Below, one piece after another: positions 24,554 to 31,172 of a stretch of DNA of 31,172 nt. The notes under the pieces are model-generated. The model saw only the letters and a program-made list of their open reading frames with translations. It was not told the DNA's origin and made no database searches. A program made the position numbers and the translations under genes. Source of the DNA: an uncultured Demequina sp. GTDB lineage: Bacteria > Actinomycetota > Actinomycetes > Actinomycetales > Demequinaceae. Location of the stretch: assembly GCA_937925595.1 (NCBI GenBank), contig CALALQ010000296.1, positions 1-31,172 of the forward strand, in the 5' to 3' direction. Each line of letters starts with the position of its first letter. Position 1 is the stretch's first letter.

Positions 24554-24999
24554 GCTCCGCCGACTCCCGTCGATCCGAACCCACCCTCGCCCCGATGCGA
24601 GCCGGGCAATGCTTCAACACTAACGAAAGCGGCCCGCTCCACCCGCTGAATGACGAGCTGGGCGATGCGGTCGCCCTTGGACAGGCGCACTGTCTCGCGA
24701 GCATCCGTGTTGAGAAGCGTCACCGAGATCTCTCCGCGATAGCCGGCATCGACCGTGCCAGGGGCGTTGACGATCGTCACGCCATGCTTTGCGGCAAGGC
24801 CAGATCGAGGGTGAACGAGCGCCACATATCCGGCGGGCAGCGCGATGCACACGCCCGTGGGAACCGTTGTGCGCTCCCCCGGCGCGAGCTCGACATCGAC
24901 GCGAGTGGTGATGTCGGCACCGGCGTCGCCGGGGTGCGCGTACGAGGGGACGGGAACGTCCGGAGAGGTGGTGCTGATCAGCACCTCGACGTCGGCCAT
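24550..24999 (-). CDS. dut: Deoxyuridine 5'-triphosphate nucleotidohydrolase (dUTPase)
   Basis: This trimeric enzyme hydrolyses dUTP to dUMP and pyrophosphate, keeping uracil out of DNA and feeding thymidylate synthesis. The 149-aa protein has all five motifs: DAGADI (25-30), PRSGLAAKHG (64-73), NAPGTVDAGYRGEI with catalytic D84 (78-91), RIAQLVI (111-117) and the flexible-arm motif RGEGGFGSTG (136-145). It follows DUF4193 after 6 bp and overlaps DUF3710 by ATGA. In M. tuberculosis, as I recall, a DUF3093 gene lies between dut and DUF4193; here there is no room for one. Confidence 0.97.
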   Translation of the reverse strand: MADVEVLISTTSPDVPVPSYAHPGDAGADITTRVDVELAPGERTTVPTGVCIALPAGYVALVHPRSGLAAKHGVTIVNAPGTVDAGYRGEISVTLLNTDARETVRLSKGDRIAQLVIQRVERAAFVSVEALPGSHRGEGGFGSTGVGGA

Positions 25000-25005
25000 G
25001 ACCGC

Positions 25006-25305
25006 CTAAGCGGCGCACTCCGAGCAGATCGGCTGGTCCTTGCGGAACGTCGCGAGCTGGCTGCGGTGGTGCACCAGGAAGCACGACATGCACGTGAACT
25101 CGTCCTGCTGCGGGGGAAGCACGCGCACGGAGAGCTCTTCACCAGACAGGTCTGCACCGGGCAGCTCAAAGCCCTCGGCAGCCTCAGTTTCGTCTTCGTC
25201 GACAACCCCAGAGGACTTGTCGGCGCGGCGCGCCTTGAGCTCCTCGATCGAGTCAGCCGAGATCTCGTCGTCAGTCTTGCGAGGAGCGTCGTAGTCCGTT
25301 GCCAT
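25006..25305 (-). CDS. DUF4193 zinc-ribbon-like protein
   Basis: This 99-aa protein has an acidic, charged, probably flexible N-terminal half (residues 1-60). A C-terminal four-cysteine motif (C72-x2-C75 and C94-x2-C97, with two His between) should bind one zinc ion. This is the form of the actinobacterial DUF4193 family. The fold resembles zinc ribbons that touch RNA polymerase or nucleic acid, but no function is established here. It is the first gene of the operon that continues into dut. A ribosome binding site-like AAGGGA lies 10 nt before the ATG. A structured inverted repeat and a palindrome lie just upstream. Confidence 0.88.
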   Translation of the reverse strand: MATDYDAPRKTDDEISADSIEELKARRADKSSGVVDEDETEAAEGFELPGADLSGEELSVRVLPPQQDEFTCMSCFLVHHRSQLATFRKDQPICSECAA

Positions 25306-25333
25306 GCGGCGTGAATCCCTTCACCTTGGTGTG

Positions 25334-25343
25334 TGAGTACTCA
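25334..25343. promoter_or_regulatory. 10-bp palindrome upstream of the DUF4193-dut operon
   Basis: TGAGTACTCA is a perfect dyad centred about 33 bp before the DUF4193 start codon. Its placement and symmetry suit an operator for a dimeric regulator, but no regulator is identified and a chance occurrence is possible. Confidence 0.3.
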
Positions 25344-25385
25344 ATGCGCTGAGCGCCAGGTTTGTTCCCTGGGGCCAACGCATTG
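25342..25385. other. Nested inverted repeat in the DUF4193 / inositol monophosphatase intergenic region
   Basis: The outer arms CAATGCG (25342-25348) and CGCATTG (25379-25385) form 7 bp. The inner arms CCAGG (25356-25360) and CCTGG (25368-25372) form 5 bp, extended by two more pairs after one mismatch, around a 7-nt loop. No T-tract follows on either strand, so it does not look like an intrinsic terminator. It could be a structured leader of the dut operon or a protein-binding dyad. The rest of the 148-bp gap shows nothing else I can support. Confidence 0.4.
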
Positions 25386-25453
25386 TGCCCCAGTTGCACC
25401 CATTCCGCCACCTGAGTAACGGCGTGTCGAGTGTGATGTTCGCCCGACGCTGA

Positions 25454-26284
25454 TTATCGGGCGTCAAACAGGTCCAGGGCGCCAGCGGCTGTGAGCAGTT
25501 TGTGAAGTTCGTCCCACACGTTGGGAGCGGCGGCGATGATGAGCCCTTCGGTCGCCGGTCCGCCGTGCTTTCCTGCGACCTTCATGCCTGCTTCGGAGGC
25601 GATGAGGGCACCCGCGGCGATGTCCCAGGCGTTGAGTCCGTGCTCGTAGTAGGCGTCGAGCTGACCGGCTGCGACCAGGCACAGGTCGACTGCGGCGGCG
25701 CCCAGGCGACGGATGTCGCGCACGTGCGGCAAGAGTTTCGCGACGACCTCGCCCTGGAGCGCTCGGCGCTCCGCGACATACTGGAAACCGGTTCCCACGA
25801 GTGATCGGCTCAGTGGCGCTCCGTCGCCGCGTTCGAGGCGCCTGCCATCGCAGTCGGCGCCCATTCCCATGCCTGCCGACCACAGCCGCCCGGAGCCGTC
25901 GAAGATCGCTCCCGCGAGCGTCGTCCATTCCGTGGTCGTGGCCGGACCCCAGACCGCGGCGACGGAGACCGCGAAGTGCGGAAGACCGTAGAGGTAGTTG
26001 ACCGTGCCGTCGATGGGGTCGATCACCCAGGTGATGCCGGAACTCCCCGCGACGTCGTTTCCCTCTTCGCCGAGGATGCCATCGTGGGGGCGCAGTTGAG
26101 CGATGCGCTCCCTGAGGAGCGACTCGGCCGCGAGATCCATCTGCGTGACGATGTCGACTGACGAGGACTTCGTGGCCGTGACCTCCGCGGCGGAGCGGCC
26201 CTCGATGATGAGCTGTCCGGCCTCGCGTGCAAGGCTCTTCGCGGTCTCCACGAGCTCCGCGATGAGGGCTGGGTCGTGCGTCAT
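25454..26284 (-). CDS. Inositol monophosphatase family protein
   Basis: This 276-aa magnesium-dependent phosphatase hydrolyses inositol 1-phosphate or a related sugar or nucleotide phosphate. It has DIVTQMDLAAE (44-54), ILGEEG with E73 and E74, the signature DPIDGTVNY (89-97) and WDIAAGALI with D221. In actinomycetes such enzymes feed phosphatidylinositol and mycothiol synthesis, but histidinol phosphatase and FBPase-like relatives are hard to separate by eye. ATG 26284 is chosen because GGGAGG lies 9 nt upstream. The frame stays open further upstream, but that would overlap the divergent sepH promoter and reading frame. Confidence 0.92.
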   Translation of the reverse strand: MTHDPALIAELVETAKSLAREAGQLIIEGRSAAEVTATKSSSVDIVTQMDLAAESLLRERIAQLRPHDGILGEEGNDVAGSSGITWVIDPIDGTVNYLYGLPHFAVSVAAVWGPATTTEWTTLAGAIFDGSGRLWSAGMGMGADCDGRRLERGDGAPLSRSLVGTGFQYVAERRALQGEVVAKLLPHVRDIRRLGAAAVDLCLVAAGQLDAYYEHGLNAWDIAAGALIASEAGMKVAGKHGGPATEGLIIAAAPNVWDELHKLLTAAGALDLFDAR

Positions 26285-26341
26285 GCGTCCCATCCTCCCG
26301 CACGCGGCGCGCCGTACCGAGCGAAGTCGGCGGCTGCGTGG

Positions 26342-26347
26342 CACTCT
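26342..26347 (+). promoter_or_regulatory. Candidate -10 element of sepH, leaderless start
   Basis: CACTCT lies exactly 6 nt before the sepH ATG, the same hexamer and spacing as at treY. It sits inside the inverted repeat GTGGC-6 nt-GCCAC (26338-26353) that abuts the start codon. The first base deviates from TAnnnT, so confidence is low. Confidence 0.3.
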
Positions 26348-26353
26348 GGCCAC

Positions 26354-27376
26354 ATGACGCGCGTGAACCTCGTAGGACCTGCAGAGGACGGGCTGCATCT
26401 TGTCGTCGAGACCGACGATGGTCAGCAGTATCAACTCGCGATCACCGACGAGTTGCGCCATGCAGTGCGCTATGCGCGCCCCAAGCCCACGTGGTCGGAG
26501 GGAGGCGACAGCGAGAGCCTCACTCCCAAGGAGATTCAGCAGCGGATTCGCGCGGGCCTGACCGCCGCAGAACTTGCCGAACTGACCGGAGAGCCGCTCG
26601 AGGCGCTTGAGAAGTTCGAGCCCCCTGTCATCGCCGAACGCGCCTACATTGCGGAGCTTGCGCGCACCACGCGCATCGGCCGCGACCCCAGCAGCCCTGT
26701 GCTTGGCGAACTCGTGGTCGACCGCCTCGCGGCTCGCGGCGTGTCACAGGACGACATCGTGTGGGACGCCTGGCGAGAGGTTGACGAGCCGTGGCAGGTC
26801 GCGGTCGACTTCCGGGCCGACAACCGCACAGTACGCGCGCAGTGGACCTTTGACCACACCTCGCGCACTCTGACAGCCGAGGACGAAGAGGCCCGCTGGC
26901 TCACCGAGACCGAGCTGCTCGATGTGCCGATCCCCCGTCGCCACCTCGCAGCGGTTCCCACCGACCTCGATGACTCTGCTCCCCTGCCGGAGACTCGCCC
27001 CGTTCTTCCCACTCCCTCACCTGCGCCCGAGCCGAGCCTCACCGAGTCGCTGCTTGAGGACCTCGAATCGCGCCGCGGCACCCGTGAGCCGGTGCTCGAC
27101 GACGAAGAGGACGAGGACGACGAGGGCTTCGAGGGCTTTGGACCTGCAGCCTCTCGCACAGCCGAGACCGGCTTTGGCCAGTCGATGCCGCATCCTGCAG
27201 GGTCCGCGCTGCGCCAGAGCGCGCTCGGGCCCGATGCCGGAGCGAGCGAGGCAAAGGCAGAGGAAGAGCCGGTCACCAAGGAGCAGGAGATCGTCGACAA
27301 GCCCACCCGCAAGGGTCGCGCGTCAGTGCCGAGCTGGGACGAGATCGTCTTCGGCGCCCGTCACGACCAGGGCTGA
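26354..27376 (+). CDS. sepH: Septation protein SepH
   Basis: SepH is an actinobacterial cell-division protein that binds FtsZ and stimulates filament assembly. This 340-aa protein has the expected layout. A conserved N-terminal DUF3071 region (about 1-180) has DELRHAVRYARP, a helix-turn-helix-like segment PKEIQQRIRAGLTAAELAEL and a strand region (VAVDFRADNRTVRAQW). A Pro/Glu/Asp-rich, probably disordered C-terminal half follows, with a run of ten acidic residues around 247-257, and ends near VPSWDEIVFG. ATG 26354 is the start that gives the standard N-terminus MTRVNLVGPAEDG. There is no ribosome binding site. It diverges from the inositol monophosphatase and converges with the phosphodiesterase, 13 bp away. 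Confidence 0.93.
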   Translation: MTRVNLVGPAEDGLHLVVETDDGQQYQLAITDELRHAVRYARPKPTWSEGGDSESLTPKEIQQRIRAGLTAAELAELTGEPLEALEKFEPPVIAERAYIAELARTTRIGRDPSSPVLGELVVDRLAARGVSQDDIVWDAWREVDEPWQVAVDFRADNRTVRAQWTFDHTSRTLTAEDEEARWLTETELLDVPIPRRHLAAVPTDLDDSAPLPETRPVLPTPSPAPEPSLTESLLEDLESRRGTREPVLDDEEDEDDEGFEGFGPAASRTAETGFGQSMPHPAGSALRQSALGPDAGASEAKAEEEPVTKEQEIVDKPTRKGRASVPSWDEIVFGARHDQG

Positions 27377-27405
27377 CGCCAGCCGGTCGCTAGCTGATCG
27401 TCAGC
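27372..27405. terminator. Hairpin over the sepH / phosphodiesterase stop codons, possible bidirectional terminator
   Basis: GCTGACG (27372-27378) pairs with CGTCAGC (27399-27405), and CAGC (27380-27383) pairs with GCTG (27393-27396), with a C/AT bulge between and a 9-nt loop. The hairpin contains both convergent stop codons (27374-27376 and 27390-27392). No T-tract follows on either strand, so intrinsic termination is doubtful. It may instead protect 3' ends. Confidence 0.4.
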
Positions 27406-28547
27406 AGCGGCACAAAGAGCTCATCAGGCGTGAGCGAGCCATGCATTCCAGCCAGCGACATCGACGCTGGCGTCTGCGTGCGAGAGTCCACCACGATCGA
27501 GCGGCCCGTCATCGCCACCACCACGTCGCCGATGCGATCGATGACATGCGGCGAGACCTCCCCGAACACGCCCGCCTGGATCCACTGCTCGCGCGTGCCG
27601 ACGACCGCGTGCTCGCCAAGGAAATCCTCCCAGCGCGCGGCAACGACGCCGGCGTCCACTCCCGGTTCCGTGTGAACGTGCAGCGCCCGGGGCTCGCCGG
27701 CAATGAGCTCGACGCCCGACGCCAGGGTCGGCTCCTGCGCGACGTCCCACCGGGGCGCGCCCGCGACATCGACCATGCCGTGGTCGGCGGTGACGAGCAC
27801 CGCGGCGCCTGGGGCCAGCGCGTTGGCAAGGCGAGCGATCTGCGCGTCCGCCTCTTCGAGTGCGGCGACCCAAGCGTCGGACTGCCAGCCATGCGCGTGA
27901 CCCGCAGCGTCGATCTCGCTCCAATACAGGTAGGTCATGCCGGGGTTGCGCTCAGCCTCGATTGCGGCGTCCACACCGGCTGCGAGCGAATCGACGCCGA
28001 TGAATGTGCCGCCCTCAAGCACGGCGCGAGTGAGTCCGGACCCGTGGAAGCGCTTCTTGCCGAGTGTCACCACGTTGACACCGGCTGCCGTCGCCGCTCC
28101 CATGAGCCGCGGCTCTCGCTGCCACTGATCGGGATCACCAGCGTTGTCCCACGTGACGAGGTTGGCAAGCTCGCCCGTCTCCGGATTGCGCGCGGTGTAG
28201 CCGGTCATGCCGGTGCGTCCAGAGGCGCGTCCCGTGCCCAGCAGCGCGAGCGACGTCGCCGTGGTGGTGGGGAATGCCGCACTGAGAATCGCGGACTCCG
28301 CGCCGCGCAGGAACGGGGCGTGGCCCTTGCGCTCATCGAGCTGATAGTGGCCAAGGCCATCGAGCAGCACGACGACCACGTGACGGGCTTTGGGAAGGTC
28401 CAGCAGCTCGCGAGCGCGGACGCCGTCGAAGCCGGGGACTTCGATGCCGAGCGCGTCGAGTGCCGCAGGGATGAGCTGGCCGAGGTGGGCGCCGCCGAGG
28501 TCCGGGGCCACCAGCCCCGCGCCCGCGAGGTTCAGTGGCCCCGTCAT
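27390..28547 (-). CDS. Alkaline phosphatase-superfamily phosphodiesterase (nucleotide pyrophosphatase type)
   Basis: This 385-aa, two-metal phosphodiesterase belongs to the alkaline phosphatase superfamily (NPP-like). Metal and nucleophile sites are D63 in LLDGLGH, a Thr nucleophile in FPTTTATSL (92-100), D213, H217 and H219 in EIDAAGHAHG, D255 and H256 in TADHGM, and a later His. No signal peptide or membrane helix is evident, so it appears cytoplasmic. Substrate is unknown; candidates are nucleotide-sugars, dinucleotides or phosphodiesters. The ATG overlaps the DUF5998 stop (ATGA), and the pair next to sepH is a recurring actinobacterial arrangement. Its end is 13 bp from the convergent sepH stop. 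Confidence 0.9.
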   Translation of the reverse strand: MTGPLNLAGAGLVAPDLGGAHLGQLIPAALDALGIEVPGFDGVRARELLDLPKARHVVVVLLDGLGHYQLDERKGHAPFLRGAESAILSAAFPTTTATSLALLGTGRASGRTGMTGYTARNPETGELANLVTWDNAGDPDQWQREPRLMGAATAAGVNVVTLGKKRFHGSGLTRAVLEGGTFIGVDSLAAGVDAAIEAERNPGMTYLYWSEIDAAGHAHGWQSDAWVAALEEADAQIARLANALAPGAAVLVTADHGMVDVAGAPRWDVAQEPTLASGVELIAGEPRALHVHTEPGVDAGVVAARWEDFLGEHAVVGTREQWIQAGVFGEVSPHVIDRIGDVVVAMTGRSIVVDSRTQTPASMSLAGMHGSLTPDELFVPLLTIS

Positions 28548-29110
28548 CCGCGGGCTCCGATGACCTCCTGAAGCACTCCCGCGAAATCGACGAGAGCCCG
28601 GACGGTCTCCTCCCCATCTGCAATGGCGCTCACGCGAACGAGCGAGTCATCGCCCGTGATGGCGCCGGAATAGCCGTGATCCGCCTCGCAGTTCTCGTCG
28701 CCGCAGGTGGCGGGTTCAAGCTCAATGCGAGAGTGGATGCGCCATCCAACGGCGAGCACCAGCTCGCTCGGGAGGTCGCCCTCTGAAAAATGCTCCGGGT
28801 GGTGCACCACGTGGGTGAGCGCCATGTTCTGAATGGACGCGAGCGTTGCTGACTCCACCGTCGCCGAGGCCTCATGCTGGCCACGATCCCCGTGACCGAG
28901 GCCGTCATCGATGTGCACGCGCAGCAGTCGCCGGTTGGTGATGACCAGCACGGTCATGTGGCGACGCACCTCGTCGTGATCGAAAGTGGTCTCTGTGTGC
29001 ACGAAGTGCGCGCGAACAGGCTCGGAACCGATCGCCGTTCGCAGGACTGACGCTGCGAGCGCCGGGTAATACCCGGCGGTGGCAACTGCCTGCTCGAGGG
29101 TGCGATTCAT
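28544..29110 (-). CDS. DUF5998 family protein
   Basis: This 188-aa soluble protein belongs to an actinobacterial family of unknown function. After an N-terminal helix ([15 protein letters not shown]), alternating strands such as [18 protein letters not shown] and the later [14 protein letters not shown] give a PH-domain-like pattern (inference). A Cys/His cluster, [10 protein letters not shown] (136-145), could bind a metal. ATG 29110 is chosen; ATG 29119 (adding Met-Val-Gly) is possible. The same frame stays open for about 1.2 kb upstream, but that part is antisense to parC and is not coding. It is coupled to the phosphodiesterase gene by ATGA. Confidence 0.87.
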   Translation of the reverse strand: MNRTLEQAVATAGYYPALAASVLRTAIGSEPVRAHFVHTETTFDHDEVRRHMTVLVITNRRLLRVHIDDGLGHGDRGQHEASATVESATLASIQNMALTHVVHHPEHFSEGDLPSELVLAVGWRIHSRIELEPATCGDENCEADHGYSGAITGDDSLVRVSAIADGEETVRALVDFAGVLQEVIGARG

Positions 29111-29239
29111 GCCCACCATTGTCCCACGCACGCGACCGGTTGCTACACAGACGAGACGTTGTTCACAGGACAGCGCGCCTGTACCACCGCGTCGGCCCGA
29201 CGGGAGAGAATACGGGCAGTCACAATGCCAAGGAGTCCC
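29111..29239. promoter_or_regulatory. Divergent intergenic region, DUF5998 / topoisomerase
   Basis: These 129 bp must hold the promoters of both genes. GACAAT on the - strand is 7 nt before the DUF5998 ATG and fits the leaderless pattern weakly. ACAGG (29165-29169) and CCTGT (29178-29182) form a short dyad that could be an operator. I find no convincing -10/-35 pair for the topoisomerase gene. Confidence 0.3.

Positions 29240-31172
<1,933 letters not shown>

Noticed and set aside
24595..25314. A 239-codon + strand frame opposite dut and DUF4193
   Set aside because: Both opposite-strand genes have complete motif sets. This frame has none.
25454..26461. Longer inositol monophosphatase starting at 26461
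   Set aside because: The first 59 residues do not resemble the family, run antisense into sepH, and lack a ribosome binding site. ATG 26284 has GGGAGG upstream.
26922..28571. A 549-codon + strand frame across sepH and the phosphodiesterase
   Set aside because: It is out of frame with sepH and antisense to the phosphodiesterase, with Arg/Ser-rich composition typical of shadows.

Overview
The window is GC-rich, densely packed bacterial chromosome from an actinomycete. The assignment rests on lineage-restricted families: DUF3000, DUF3159, DUF3710, DUF4193, DUF5998 and the septation protein SepH. It also rests on gene pairs I recall from Mycobacterium and Streptomyces: zapE beside a RibD-like reductase, DUF3000-RNase D facing dxs, and the TRAM methyltransferase / permease / TrkA pair / OB-fold / dut block. 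Order Micrococcales is a guess. I see no integrase, transposase, CRISPR array, plasmid or phage gene, and no defence system. This is vertically inherited core genome, not an island.

Layout. 1-188: two tRNAs (Cys, cut by the window edge, and Val) and a Rho-independent terminator. 220-6288: a membrane-anchored endonuclease/exonuclease/phosphatase-family protein diverges from treY-treZ (trehalose release from glucan ends) and a PPK2 polyphosphate kinase. 6292-9398: zapE, a RibD/DHFR-fold reductase and 6-phosphogluconate dehydrogenase. 9502-16051: DUF3000 and an RNase D-like exonuclease converge on dxs, with aconitase upstream of dxs. 16172-18505: a polytopic membrane protein that carries the pieces of a serine alpha/beta-hydrolase at its two ends. 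18502-22949: a TRAM/TrmA-type RNA methyltransferase and a KimA-like APC permease diverge from two TrkA-type regulators, forming a potassium-handling module. 22897-25305: a tightly overlapped operon DUF4193-dut-DUF3710-OB-fold-DUF3159, read right to left. 25454-29110: an inositol monophosphatase diverges from sepH; sepH converges with a phosphodiesterase/DUF5998 pair. 29240-end: the first 644 codons of a type IIA topoisomerase A subunit (ParC/GyrA family).

Architecture. Coding density is extreme. Same-strand neighbours share ATGA or GTGA stop/start overlaps. Two convergent pairs share a CTAG in which both stop codons overlap, and one convergent pair overlaps by 53 bp. Several genes have no Shine-Dalgarno sequence. 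Instead they carry an A...T hexamer (TAGGCT, TAGGAT, TAGCGT, TACTTT or CACTCT) 6-8 nt before the start codon, as expected for leaderless mRNAs. At two divergent pairs the -10-like hexamers of both strands overlap on the same 7 bp.

The observations most worth following up are the hydrolase split around a membrane domain, the recurrent leaderless and bidirectional promoter geometry, an RNA methyltransferase without its usual Fe-S cysteines, and a Gln at the quinolone-determining Ser position of the topoisomerase. No wholly new multi-gene system is evident.
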